This document shows, piece after piece, positions 1-8,074 of a stretch of DNA of 64,000 nucleotides; position 1 is the first letter of the stretch, and the number at the start of each line of letters is the position of its first letter. The position numbers and the translations under genes were made by a program. A model generated the notes under the pieces. It worked only from the letters and a program-made list of their open reading frames with translations, did no database searches and had not been told where the DNA came from. This DNA comes from Acidimicrobiaceae bacterium (GTDB lineage: Bacteria > Actinomycetota > Acidimicrobiia > Acidimicrobiales > RAAP-2), in the NCBI GenBank assembly GCA_027315045.1, contig DAHUZS010000114.1:1-64000 (forward strand), written 5' to 3'.

Positions 1-1109
1 AGTGCCGCCGGGCGAGCATGCGGGCGGCCCCGGCCCGCAGGTGGTCGGCTGAGGATGCCTCGGCGTCGCGGATCGTGCGACCGGTGTAGGTCATGAACAC
101 GTCGTCGAGGGTGGGGCGCGACACCCGCACCGAGTGGATGGCGAGGCCGCTCGCGCTGAAGAGCAGGGGGACGAACTCCTCCCCGTTGGCCACGTAGAAG
201 GTCACCATGCCCTCCGAGACGCTGGCCTCGATCCCGAACCGCTCCCCGAGGGCGTCGACGGCCCCCTCGGGGTCAGAAACGGCGATCTCGACCCGGTCCG
301 CTCCCACCTCGGCCTTCAAGGCGTCGGGCGAGTCGAGGGCCACGATCTCGCCGTGGTCGATGATGGCGATCCGGTCGCAGTGCTCGGCCTCGTCCATGTA
401 GTGGGTGGTGAGGAAGATGGTGATCTGCTCGGCCCGCCGCAGGCTCTCGATGTAGGTCCAGATGTGGGCCCGGGTCTGGGGGTCGAGGCCGACCGTCGGC
501 TCGTCGAGGAACAGGACCCGGGGCGAGTGCTGGAGTCCGCGGGCGATTTCGAGCCGGCGGCGCATGCCGCCCGAGAAGTTCTGGACCACCTCGTGGCGCC
601 GGTCGGCCAGCTCGACCATGTCGAGGATCTGGTCCAGGCGGGGTCCGAGGACGGCCGGGTCCACGCCGTAGAGCTCGGCGTGGAAGCGCAGGTTCTCCTC
701 GGCGGTCAGGTACTCGTCGAGGGTGGGGTCCTGGAACACGAGCCCGATGCGGCTGCGGACCGCTCCTCGCTGGGTGAGGACATCGGCGCCGGCCACCCGG
801 GCCCGCCCCGGTCGTCGGGAGAAGGGTGCAGAGCATCGAGATGGTGGTCGACTTGCCCGCGCCGTTGGGCCCGAGGAAGCCGAAGGTCTCACCGCTTGGC
901 ACCTGGAAGCTGATGTCGCGCACCGCGTCGAGGTCGCCGAAGCGTTTGTGCAGGCCCTCGACCTCGATGGCCGGCTCGGCGCCGGTCGGATGGATGCGGG
1001 TCGTGTCGGGCGGTCTTGCCGGTGCCGGGGCCGCCTCGGACCCGGCGCGCCGCAGGTACGACCGGACGGCGGCCATACCCGCATCCTCGGCCCCGGTCGA
1101 CTGGGGCAC
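1..1109 (-). pseudogene. ABC transporter ATP-binding protein (DrrA type), frameshifted, 3' end outside window
   Basis: ATPase subunit of a DrrA-type (daunorubicin-resistance/ABC-2 exporter) transporter, expected to energise efflux through a membrane partner lying beyond position 1. From the start at 1109 (or the internal Met at 1076) the Walker A motif GPNGAGKST is at residues 80-88. Around 800-815 the frame breaks: the reading resumes in another frame with the signature NFSGGM near 560, Walker B LFLDEP near 510, and the C-terminal part that continues out of the window. One extra base in a G/C-rich tract explains the shift. It is either a real frameshift or a sequencing error, because both halves look well conserved. 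Confidence 0.8.
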
Positions 1110-1187
1110 TAGCTAGGGGAGAAGGTCACCGTGCCCCGGCGCGACGTGGGTGCGCGGACTCCATGAGATCGACCGGCCCGAGCAAGC

Positions 1188-2219
1188 TCAGCGGGGTTCG
1201 CCCTCGGGTGGGGCGTGGGCCTCTTCGGTTCGCGGCGGGACCGGGGACTGGTCGCGCTCGCCGTCGAAGTCGACCTCGACCCGCTGCTCCGGTCGGCGGC
1301 GGCCCTGCCTGGCCAGGTCGGCGAGGACCCGCTCGTCGGCGTCGGTGAGGGGCGGCTGGACCATCGATCGGGGCCAGAGCCGCCGGGCCCAGACGACGTT
1401 GATCTCCGCCGCGTACATGGTCACGTTGGCGCCCAGATAGAGCCAGGCGAGCAGGCCGAGGACGATGGCGAAGGTGCCGTAGATCTGGGAGGTGTGGCGG
1501 AGCTGGTGCTCGACCAGTGCGGTGCCGATGCTCAGGAGCACGGTCCAGACGAGCGCCCCGAGCAGGGCACCGGGGAGGAGGCCGCGGGTGGAGATCTGCT
1601 TGGGGGTGAGGATCCGAAAGGCGCTCAAGAAGAGCGCGCCGTTGGCGGCCAGCGAGCCGATCACGCCGACGACCCGCAGCCAGGCCGCATGGTTCCCCAA
1701 GGTGGCGATGGCGGCCAGCCCCGAGCTCACCACGAGGAAGAGTCCCAGCATCGCGATCAGGATCCCGGTGCGGGCGAGGCGGGCCCAGACGTTCGGTCGG
1801 ACCAGGTCGGGGATGTTCCAGATCTCGGCCATGGCGTACTGACCGATCTGGCTGGCGCCCTGGGATCCCCAGAGGAGACCGGCGATGCCGACGGCGAGAC
1901 CGGCCGCGCTGGCCTCGTGCAGGGCGTGGATGTTGGTGGAGAGGGTCCCGTTCGAGCCGATGAGGGGGAACTGGCTCAGAGCGGAGTCCTCGATGTGCTT
2001 GGCGATCGACGAGCTGCCCCCGGCCACGATGCCGAGCACCGTGACCAGCAGCAGCAAGAGGGGGAAGAGCGAGAGGAACCCGTAGTAGGTGAGGAGGGCG
2101 GCGAGCTGGCCGCCGCGGTCGTCCCCGTACTTCTTCACCACCCCGAAGACGAACCCCAGCGCCCGGTTGGACTGCTGGAGGCGGTCGATCCGGCGCAGGA
2201 GGCGTTCCAGCCGGTTCAC
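1188..2219 (-). CDS. YihY/BrkB-family inner-membrane protein
   Basis: Integral membrane protein of the YihY/virulence factor BrkB family (UPF0761), 343 aa, function unproven. The protein has a cytosolic basic N-terminus, about six hydrophobic segments between residues 40 and 270 and a charged Arg/Glu-rich C-terminal tail of about 60 residues. Family hallmarks seen include the early GGQLAALLTYYGFLSLFP segment and the later GLLAWLYLGANVTMYAAEIN segment. The GTG start at 2219 lacks a Shine-Dalgarno sequence, but its first bases overlap the stop of a nine-codon leader ORF, so initiation may depend on coupling. It lies 78 bp downstream of the ABC ATPase start, on the same strand. Confidence 0.9.
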   Translation of the reverse strand: MNRLERLLRRIDRLQQSNRALGFVFGVVKKYGDDRGGQLAALLTYYGFLSLFPLLLLLVTVLGIVAGGSSSIAKHIEDSALSQFPLIGSNGTLSTNIHALHEASAAGLAVGIAGLLWGSQGASQIGQYAMAEIWNIPDLVRPNVWARLARTGILIAMLGLFLVVSSGLAAIATLGNHAAWLRVVGVIGSLAANGALFLSAFRILTPKQISTRGLLPGALLGALVWTVLLSIGTALVEHQLRHTSQIYGTFAIVLGLLAWLYLGANVTMYAAEINVVWARRLWPRSMVQPPLTDADERVLADLARQGRRRPEQRVEVDFDGERDQSPVPPRTEEAHAPPEGEPR

Positions 2220-2258
2220 CGCCGCGCCCGGGGTTTGGGGCCCATGGGTTCGAGGCTA
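2216..2258 (-). promoter_or_regulatory. -10 box plus leaderless nine-codon leader ORF ahead of the yihY gene
   Basis: On the minus strand TAGCCT (2258-2253) is followed after 7 nt by ATG at 2245. This opens a nine-codon ORF, MGPKPRARR, whose TGA (2218-2216) overlaps the YihY GTG as GTGA. The spacing suits a leaderless transcript with translational coupling. No convincing -35 hexamer was seen, so this is an inference from spacing. Confidence 0.35.
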
Positions 2259-2327
2259 CCCAGAGGCTGGGGGCCATTCGCCCTGGTACCGTGGGTGCGG
2301 CGACCGGGGGAGCGCGAGGGAGGACCC

Positions 2328-2642
2328 ATGGCCGAGAGCGCAGGCCTGCACGAACCCGCCGATCGGCTGTCGCCGGCGACGATCGACCGGCACCGAGCCA
2401 TCATCTCGCTCCAAGAGGAGCTCGAGGCGATCGACTGGTACGACCAACGGGTGGAGGCGGCGACCGACCCCGAGTTGGCCGAGCTCCTCGCCCATAACCG
2501 CGACGAGGAGAAGGAGCACGCGGCGATGCTGCTCGAGTGGCTCCGCCGTCACGATCCGGCCCTCGACGTGCAGCTGCGGCGGTACCTGTTCACGACGGCC
2601 TCGCTGGCCGAGGTGGAGGCCGGCACCATACCTGAGGACTAG
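2328..2642 (+). CDS. Encapsulated-ferritin-type (EncFtn) protein, orphan
   Basis: Small ferroxidase of the encapsulated ferritin family, 104 aa, two-helix type that assembles into annular decamers with di-iron sites at subunit interfaces (family knowledge). The core EELEAIDWYDQRV at 30-42 and HNRDEEKEHAAM at 56-67 matches the family closely. The iron ligands known from the Rhodospirillum protein correspond to Glu31, Glu61 and His64, all present. ATG 2328 follows a GGGAGGA site. Two things are odd: no encapsulin shell gene is next to it, and the C-terminus (residues 91-104) lacks the SLGIGSL-like encapsulation peptide, so it may act unencapsulated or pair with a distant shell. Confidence 0.88.
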   Translation: MAESAGLHEPADRLSPATIDRHRAIISLQEELEAIDWYDQRVEAATDPELAELLAHNRDEEKEHAAMLLEWLRRHDPALDVQLRRYLFTTASLAEVEAGTIPED

Positions 2643-2755
2643 GGACGCCCGCTCTGCGCACAGTCCCAGCTCAGGGGCCTCCTCGCTGGGTCCCCCTCGG
2701 CGCCCGCCCCGGTCGTCGGGCCCTCGGGCGGGTGTCGGTCGGTAGGCTCGCAGCC

Positions 2756-3040
2756 ATGGCAGTCCGAGCGACCTTTCAAGCAACGGTGATCGCCGAGAGC
2801 GACAACACGGTGGTCGTCGAGGGCAACCACTACTTCCCGCCCGAGTCGGTGGTCGCGCGGTACCTGGAGCCGAGCGACGCCCACACCACCTGCCCGTGGA
2901 AGGGCGAGGCCAGCTACCACCACGTGGTTGTCGACGGCGCGCGCGCCGATGACGCAGCGTGGTTCTACCCTGACCCCAAGGAGGCGGCCGCCGCGATCAA
3001 GGACCGCATCGCCTTCTGGAGGGGTGTCGTCGTCGAGTGA
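2756..3040 (+). CDS. DUF427 domain protein
   Basis: A 94-residue single-domain protein of the DUF427 family (PF04248), common in actinobacteria and of unproven function. Family features visible are the [15 protein letters not shown] strand, the TCPWKG turn at about residues 48-53, and the C-terminal [21 protein letters not shown] segment. The start at 2756 was chosen because homology begins at once and TAGGCT (2743-2748) lies 7 nt upstream, suggesting a leaderless mRNA; there is no Shine-Dalgarno. It stands between the ferritin-like gene and msrA, both linked to iron or oxidative stress, but nothing shows shared regulation. Confidence 0.85.
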   Translation: MAVRATFQATVIAESDNTVVVEGNHYFPPESVVARYLEPSDAHTTCPWKGEASYHHVVVDGARADDAAWFYPDPKEAAAAIKDRIAFWRGVVVE

Positions 3041-3090
3041 CGGTGAGTCGGCGCGCATCGGGCGCCGGCTCGTTCGAAGGAGGTCCGTCG

Positions 3091-3774
3091 ATGAGGTTCT
3101 TCCCCGCCCACAAGGTCGAGATGGTGGACCCCGACCGGGCCCTCCCCGGACGACCCCGGGCGATCACGGTTCCGGGGAAGCACCTGGTGCTCGGCACCCC
3201 GATCGCACCGCCGTTTCCCGAGAGGCTGGACCGGGCGATGTTCGCCCTCGGTTGCTTCTGGGGTGCGGAGCGTCGGTTCTTCGAGCTCGAGGGGGTCTAC
3301 ACGACGGCGGTCGGCTACTCGGGCGGGTACACACCGAACCCCACCTATGAGGAGGTGTGCAGCGGCCGGACCGGCCACGCCGAGGTGGTCCTGGTCGTCT
3401 ACGACCCGGCGAAGATCGCCTACCGCCAGTTGCTCTCGACGTTCTTCGAGAGCCACGACCCGACCCAGGGGATGCGCCAGGGCAACGACCTCGGCACCCA
3501 GTACCGCTCGGCCATCTACGTGGCGTCGAACGACCAGGCGGCAGCGGCGGCCGAGGTGAAGGCGATGTACGAGGAGCGCCTGCAGGCCGCGGGATTCGAC
3601 GAGATCACGACCGAGATCGCCGCCGCCGGGCCCTTCTACTACGCCGAGGACTACCACCAGCAGTACCTGGCGGTGAACCCCTGGGGCTACTGCGGTCTCG
3701 GTGCGACCGGGGTGGCGTGCCCGGTCGACGCGGGGGCGAACCGGCAAGCTCGAGCGGGGACTGACGACCGCTGA
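3091..3774 (+). CDS. msrA: Peptide methionine (S)-S-oxide reductase MsrA
   Basis: Reduces methionine-S-sulfoxide in proteins and free methionine, a cytosolic oxidative-damage repair step. The 227-aa protein has the catalytic GCFWG motif at residues 54-58 (Cys55) after an N-terminal extension of about 48 residues, the form also seen in E. coli-type enzymes. Candidate resolving cysteines lie near the C-terminus in GYCGLG (about Cys201) and VACP (about Cys210). The internal DYHQQYL segment is typical of the family. The ATG at 3091 is preceded by GAAGGAGG with good spacing. It follows the DUF427 gene by 50 bp and ends 12 bp from the convergent TetR gene. Confidence 0.95.
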   Translation: MRFFPAHKVEMVDPDRALPGRPRAITVPGKHLVLGTPIAPPFPERLDRAMFALGCFWGAERRFFELEGVYTTAVGYSGGYTPNPTYEEVCSGRTGHAEVVLVVYDPAKIAYRQLLSTFFESHDPTQGMRQGNDLGTQYRSAIYVASNDQAAAAAEVKAMYEERLQAAGFDEITTEIAAAGPFYYAEDYHQQYLAVNPWGYCGLGATGVACPVDAGANRQARAGTDDR

Positions 3775-3786
3775 CCCCGCGCCGGC

Positions 3787-4356
3787 TCAGCGGTCGGCCG
3801 CGACCATTCGGAGTTGGATCATGGCGTCGTCCATGATGCTCGTGAGATCCCGGTCGTCGCGTCCGCTGGCCCACCGTTCCAGGGCCACCCGGAGCACCGT
3901 CATGCCGGCCTCGGCGGCGAGGGTTGCCTGTGGCTCGCCCACGCCCCGCCGCTGCAGGACCGTTGCCACCGCTGCGGCGTAGTCGGCGACCTTGACGAGT
4001 TCCCGCTCGCGCAGTTCGGGGTTGGCCGCGATGACGGCGTGGCGTTGGCGCGACAGGTCCCGGTGGAACTCACCGAGCATGGTGGCGGCGGCATCAAGAC
4101 CCCGGGCCACCGCGTCGAGGGGAGGGTCGGGCCTCGGCGCGCCAGCCACGCCGGCCACGATCCGGTCCCTCAGAAGATCGGAACCCCCGAAGAGCACCTC
4201 TCGCTTGTCGGCGAAGTGGCGGAAGAAGGTCCGCTCGGTCAGCCCCGCTCGCGCCGCGATCTCGGCTGCGGTGGTCTGATGGAACCCTCGCTCGGCGAAC
4301 AGGGCCAGGGCTGCTTCCTGCAGCCGGCCACGGCTGTCTGGCTGCCATCGACCCAC
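3787..4356 (-). CDS. TetR-family transcriptional regulator
   Basis: One-domain TetR repressor, with an N-terminal helix-turn-helix and an all-helical ligand/dimer domain. The HTH spans QTTAAEIAARAGLTERTFFRHF, with the conserved KREVLF stretch after it. Many relatives begin with a GRW-P-RGRL stretch, so I prefer the GTG at 4356, giving 189 aa; an ATG at 4392 would add 12 residues. The shorter choice leaves the palindrome at 4375-4393 in the intergenic gap, where an operator belongs. It is divergent from the SDR-family gene at 4416, its likely target along with itself. The inducer cannot be read from the sequence. Confidence 0.85.
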   Translation of the reverse strand: MGRWQPDSRGRLQEAALALFAERGFHQTTAAEIAARAGLTERTFFRHFADKREVLFGGSDLLRDRIVAGVAGAPRPDPPLDAVARGLDAAATMLGEFHRDLSRQRHAVIAANPELRERELVKVADYAAAVATVLQRRGVGEPQATLAAEAGMTVLRVALERWASGRDDRDLTSIMDDAMIQLRMVAADR

Positions 4357-4374
4357 GGCCCCATCGTAGAGGGT

Positions 4375-4393
4375 GATGTCTGTTACTGACATC
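4375..4393. promoter_or_regulatory. Putative TetR operator (inverted repeat)
   Basis: GATGTC-N7-GACATC, a perfect 6-bp inverted repeat, sits in the divergent gap between the TetR regulator and the SDR gene. Position and symmetry fit an autoregulatory operator controlling both genes. It is inferred from location only. Confidence 0.5.
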
Positions 4394-4415
4394 GACAGTC
4401 CTTGGAGGTGGGCCC

Positions 4416-5339
4416 GTGCGCATGTTCGTCACCGGCGCGTCGGGTTGGATCGGCTCAGCGGTCGTCCCCGAGCTGCTGAGGGCCGGCCACGAGGTGGTCG
4501 GCCTGGCTCGCTCGGACGCCTCGGCGCAGCGTCTGCAGGCCGCCGGCGCACTCGTCGAGCGAGGCGACCTCGACGATCCCGACACGCTGGCCAGGGCGGC
4601 GGGGGATTCGGACGGGGTGATCCACCTCGCCTTCCAGCACGAGGTGGCCTTCGGCGGCGACTTCGCGGCGGCGGCGGCTGCGGACCGGCGGGCGGTGGCG
4701 GCGATGGGCGCTGCCTTGGCGGAGTCCGACCGTCCCTTCGTGCTGGCCTCCGGACTGCTCGGGCTCGCGCCGGGCCGAGCCAGTACGGAGCACGACGGGT
4801 TGGTGCCCAGCGCGGCGACACGGGCCAACCCGGCCGGTCGTCGGGCCGCCACCGCCCTCCTCGCGCTGTCGTTGGCCGGCACGGGCGTCCGCTCCTCGGT
4901 GCTGCGCCTCCCACCTACCGTGCACGGCGACGGTGACGAGGGATTCATCGCCCGCCTGGTTGGGATCGCCCGTGAGCGCGGCCTCGCCGGCTATGTGAGT
5001 GACGGCACCAATCGCTGGCCGGCCGTCCACCGCTCCGATGCCGCCCGCTTGGCGCGCGTTGCCGCCGAGTCGGCGCCGGCCGGCTCGGTGCTGCACGCCG
5101 TCGGCGACGGTGGCGTCCGGTTCCGAGAGATCGCCGAAGCGATCGGACGCCACGTGCACGTCCCCGCCGACTCGATACCACCCGGCCGAGCCAACGAGCA
5201 CTTCGGCTTTCTCGGTCCGTTGGTGTCGATCGACAGCCCCGCGACGGCCGAGGTCACACGCGAGTTGCTCGGATGGGAGCCGACCGGCCCCAGCCTGATC
5301 GAGGATCTCGAAGCCGAGCACTACGACCGCCGGCGATGA
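4416..5339 (+). CDS. NAD(P)-dependent epimerase/SDR-family protein
   Basis: Extended-type SDR protein, 307 aa, with a Rossmann dinucleotide-binding motif TGASGWIG at residues 6-13 and the downstream GDLDD and HLAF segments that line the cofactor site. A clear YxxxK catalytic pair is not evident (the equivalent region reads RANPAGRRA), which is common in atypical members of this group, so the reaction cannot be assigned. GTG 4416 follows TTGGAGG. It is divergent from the TetR gene, an arrangement usual for small inducible oxidoreductase units; regulation through the 4375-4393 palindrome is likely. Confidence 0.85.
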   Translation: MRMFVTGASGWIGSAVVPELLRAGHEVVGLARSDASAQRLQAAGALVERGDLDDPDTLARAAGDSDGVIHLAFQHEVAFGGDFAAAAAADRRAVAAMGAALAESDRPFVLASGLLGLAPGRASTEHDGLVPSAATRANPAGRRAATALLALSLAGTGVRSSVLRLPPTVHGDGDEGFIARLVGIARERGLAGYVSDGTNRWPAVHRSDAARLARVAAESAPAGSVLHAVGDGGVRFREIAEAIGRHVHVPADSIPPGRANEHFGFLGPLVSIDSPATAEVTRELLGWEPTGPSLIEDLEAEHYDRRR

Positions 5340-5445
5340 GCTCTTTTGCTCGATGGGCCTCTCGACCCCGGCGGCGGCCGTCTCAATAGCCGTCCGAGGG
5401 CACGCTCGGCGCTGGAGGCCGTGACGAGCCGGGACGTCGCGTCGT

Positions 5446-5735
5446 TCAGCGGGACCGGTACTTGGAGCGGAGTTTCTCGGCATTGACGGCCTTGCCCGTG
5501 CAAGGTCTTCTCGTGATCTGTTGATCTTTCTGCGGGCCTTCGGGTCGGACAGCGGCTCCAAGGCGTCCTCCAGTGCCCAGAGGTCCTCGGGGCTCATGAT
5601 GACGGCCGCGGCGCGGCCATTGCGGGTGAGCACGACGCGGTCGTGCTCGTGCTCGTGCCGCTCCACGATCTCGAAGAGACGTGCCTTGATCTCGGCAAGA
5701 GGCAGGGTCGTTGGCACGACCATTCTGATCGTCAT
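5446..5735 (-). pseudogene. Phd/YefM-type antitoxin, frameshifted orphan
   Basis: The reading from ATG 5735 gives MTIRMVVPTTLPLAEIKARL and then VVLTRNGRAAAVIMSPED, a typical Phd/YefM antitoxin DNA-binding fold of about 90 residues. Near 5495-5505 the frame changes: the natural ending AVNAEKLRSKYRSR and a TGA at 5446 are found only after restoring one base, while the uncorrected frame runs on without family similarity. No RelE/Doc-like toxin follows, since the SDR gene ends 106 bp away. I read it as a decayed toxin-antitoxin remnant; a one-base sequencing error would make it an intact orphan antitoxin. Confidence 0.7.
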
Positions 5736-6195
5736 CTGATCCAAGCTGCGATGGTGACCTCGGCACCACGGTGGAAGATTGGGCGACGCCCACACTTTGG
5801 AGGCGGCGAGTACCGTGACCGAGTTGCTCCACGTCGGGCGCGTGGAGACCGTTGGACAGCTTCTCCGAACTTGATCGGCCAACTCGAGCGGAGAACGGAG
5901 GCGCGGTGTTCGCCTTGGCGATTGAACTGGGTCGTGATCGCCTGAGCCGACAGCTGGCGCAAGGAACGGCGACGCGGACCCGCTCGATGCGGCACCCGGG
6001 TTGTCTGCACACTCAGCCCGATTTTGAGAACCCTCCGAAGCTGCGCACGCATCGGAGCACTCGAGAGCACCCTGGGCGACTCCCCCGTGCGCCAGGTGGC
6101 CGACGAGACATGGCCGTCACGTTCCGGGCGCCTCCCGGGATGGCGACGGCTCCCAGCAGCCGGCCAGCGTCCACGCGGTTGGTGAACCCTTCGCC
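5736..6195. other. Gene-poor intergenic stretch, nothing recognised
   Basis: About 460 bp between the antitoxin remnant and the phosphoesterase gene. No open frame here resembles a known family, and its composition appears less GC-rich than the flanks. No tRNA, insertion-sequence end or attachment site was seen. It may be degraded mobile or toxin-antitoxin DNA. Confidence 0.4.
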
Positions 6196-7188
6196 GTGAG
6201 CCGGTCGGGAGGCTCGGGGAGAGGTACCCTCGGGGCGCGTCCTCTCGTCCTCGTCGCTGCCGCACTGGTGCTCGCGGCGTGCGGGAGCACGATTCCCTCC
6301 GTGGCACGAGGGTCGCGCCCGCCGTCGTCAACCACCTCAACCACCGGCCCGACCACCACCACCACCACGCACGCGGCGTCCTCTTCAAGCCGGCCGTGCG
6401 GGACGAAGCCAGCGCCACCAGCTCGCTACACACACGTGGTGTGGATCTGGATGGAGAACCACACGTGGAGCTCGGTGATCGGCAGTTCGTCGGCGCCGTA
6501 CATCACCGCGCTCGCCCACGCGTGCGGCACCGACACGGCGTGGGCGGCGGTGGGTTCGCCGTCGTTGCCCAACTACCTCGGCGCCACCTCGGGATCCACC
6601 CAGGGCGTGACCGACGATGCCGACCCCGGTGCCCACTCCTTCGCCGTGGACAACCTCTTCGGACAGGTCCGCGCCGCCGGCGGTACCGAGAAGAGCTTCG
6701 TCGAGTCGATGCCCGGCGACTGTGTCCTCGTGTCCCAGGGCTCCTATGCCGCCAAGCACAACCCGGCCGTCTACTACGACGCTCCAGGGGACCGCGCTGC
6801 CTGCAGCATTGACGACGTCCCGTTCAGCGCGTTCTCGGCGGTGCTGGCGAGTGGGCAGCTCCCCACTTACACCTCGATCATCCCGAACATCTGCAACGAC
6901 ATGCACGACTGCTCGGTCGCCGTCGGCGACCAGTGGCTCGCCACCTGGGTGCCGCGCATCCTGGCCACCTCCTCCTACCGATCGGGGACGACGGCGCTGT
7001 TCATCGTCTGGGACGAGCCGACCCCTCTCGCCAACGTGGTGATCGCCCCGAGCCTTCGTCCCGGGACGGTGTCCAACGTGGCCGTCGACCAGTACTCGCT
7101 GCTCCGCACCACCGAGCAGATGCTGGGCCTGCCCCTGCTTGGCGCTGCCGCCTCGGCTCCGAGCTTGCGGCCGGTGTTCGGCATCTGA
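6196..7188 (+). CDS. Secreted phosphoesterase-family lipoprotein
   Basis: Phosphoesterase-superfamily protein (acid phosphatase/phospholipase C-like, PF04185), 330 aa. The N-terminus is a lipoprotein signal, with a hydrophobic run ending in LVLAAC (lipobox Cys29), then a Ser/Thr-rich linker to about residue 65, so the enzyme is probably anchored outside the membrane. The domain opens with VVWIWMENHTWSSVIG, the metal/nucleophile region of the family, followed by SLPNYL and by VWDEPTPLANVVIAPS near the end. The substrate is unknown; related enzymes cleave phosphate esters and phosphatidylinositol phosphates. GTG 6196 was chosen to include the signal peptide. The Fic-like frame begins at its 3' end. 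Confidence 0.82.
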   Translation: MSRSGGSGRGTLGARPLVLVAAALVLAACGSTIPSVARGSRPPSSTTSTTGPTTTTTTHAASSSSRPCGTKPAPPARYTHVVWIWMENHTWSSVIGSSSAPYITALAHACGTDTAWAAVGSPSLPNYLGATSGSTQGVTDDADPGAHSFAVDNLFGQVRAAGGTEKSFVESMPGDCVLVSQGSYAAKHNPAVYYDAPGDRAACSIDDVPFSAFSAVLASGQLPTYTSIIPNICNDMHDCSVAVGDQWLATWVPRILATSSYRSGTTALFIVWDEPTPLANVVIAPSLRPGTVSNVAVDQYSLLRTTEQMLGLPLLGAAASAPSLRPVFGI

Positions 7189-8059
7189 GCTCGGTTGGCT
7201 CCAGCGGGGACGGATCCCTGACGGCGCCGCATCGAGGTCCATCGCGCTCGCCAGCGCGCGGGGCGATGTCTTCTCGGTCGAGCTCGTGTGCCGCTGGCAC
7301 ACCATCTGCATGACCGGGAGCCCGTTGCCCGGACGCTACGTCGGGGCGCTGCGCACCGAGCAGGGATGGATCGGCGGCACCGACCCGACCAATGCCGCCC
7401 TCGTGACCCCGCCTCCCGACGCCGTTCCGGCGCTCGTGGGGGTCCTCGTGGCCTACGTGAACCGCGACGACCTCGACCCGGTGATCCGGGCGGCCGTGGC
7501 CCACGCGCAGTTCGAGATCGCCCACCCCTTCGGCGACGGCAACGGACGGGTGGGGCGGGTGCTCGTGTCGGGGATCCTGGCCCGTCGGATGTCGCTTCTC
7601 GTGCCGCCGCCGGTGAGCGTGGCCATTGCAGCGGACTTCGGCGGCTATCTCTCCGGTCTCACCCGCTTCCGACTGGCCGACGCTCCGGGCTGGGTCCGCT
7701 GGTTCTCCGACGCGGTGGCGAGGGGCGGACGGGACCAGCGCAGCCTCGTCGACGCGGTCGGCTCGGTCAAGGCGATGCTGCGGGCGCGCCTCGAGGGCCA
7801 GGGCAACCGCAGCGACGCCGCGGCGTGGCGGGTGCTCGACCTCCTGCCGCGCTTGCTCGTCCTCACCACCGGGATCGTCGAGCACGAGCTCGGGATCTCG
7901 AACAAGGCCGCCAACGCCGCCATGCACCAGCTCGTCGACGCCGGAGTGCTCTCGTCCGACGAGCAGCTCCCGGGTCGGCGCGGGCGTCCGGCCCGGCGCT
8001 ACGTCTGTCCGGATCTCCTGGCGTTGGCCGGCTCGACGCCGGTGCACCGAAGGGCTTGA
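7139..8059 (+). CDS. Fic-domain protein, probably 5'-truncated
   Basis: Fic (AMPylation/NMPylation) domain protein. The catalytic signature HPFGDGNGRVGR is complete, preceded by ALRTEQGWIGG and the flap-like LVTPPPDAV, and followed by a C-terminal winged-helix-like segment (HELGISNKAANAAMHQLVDAGVL). Ordinary relatives carry roughly 100 more N-terminal residues, including the inhibitory (S/T)xxxE(G/N) helix. Here similarity starts only about codon 33, directly after the phosphoesterase stop. In-frame starts are TTG 7139, a GTG near 7289 and ATG 7310; none has a good Shine-Dalgarno. It is either a decayed gene or a Fic enzyme that has lost autoinhibition. Confidence 0.7.
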   Translation: MALPPRLRACGRCSASELGWLQRGRIPDGAASRSIALASARGDVFSVELVCRWHTICMTGSPLPGRYVGALRTEQGWIGGTDPTNAALVTPPPDAVPALVGVLVAYVNRDDLDPVIRAAVAHAQFEIAHPFGDGNGRVGRVLVSGILARRMSLLVPPPVSVAIAADFGGYLSGLTRFRLADAPGWVRWFSDAVARGGRDQRSLVDAVGSVKAMLRARLEGQGNRSDAAAWRVLDLLPRLLVLTTGIVEHELGISNKAANAAMHQLVDAGVLSSDEQLPGRRGRPARRYVCPDLLALAGSTPVHRRA

Positions 8060-8074
8060 GGGGCCGACGAGCGC

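Noticed and set aside
134-913. Long plus-strand open frames opposite the ABC ATPase and elsewhere
   Set aside because: They are antisense shadows, typical in high-GC DNA; translations are low-complexity and match no family.
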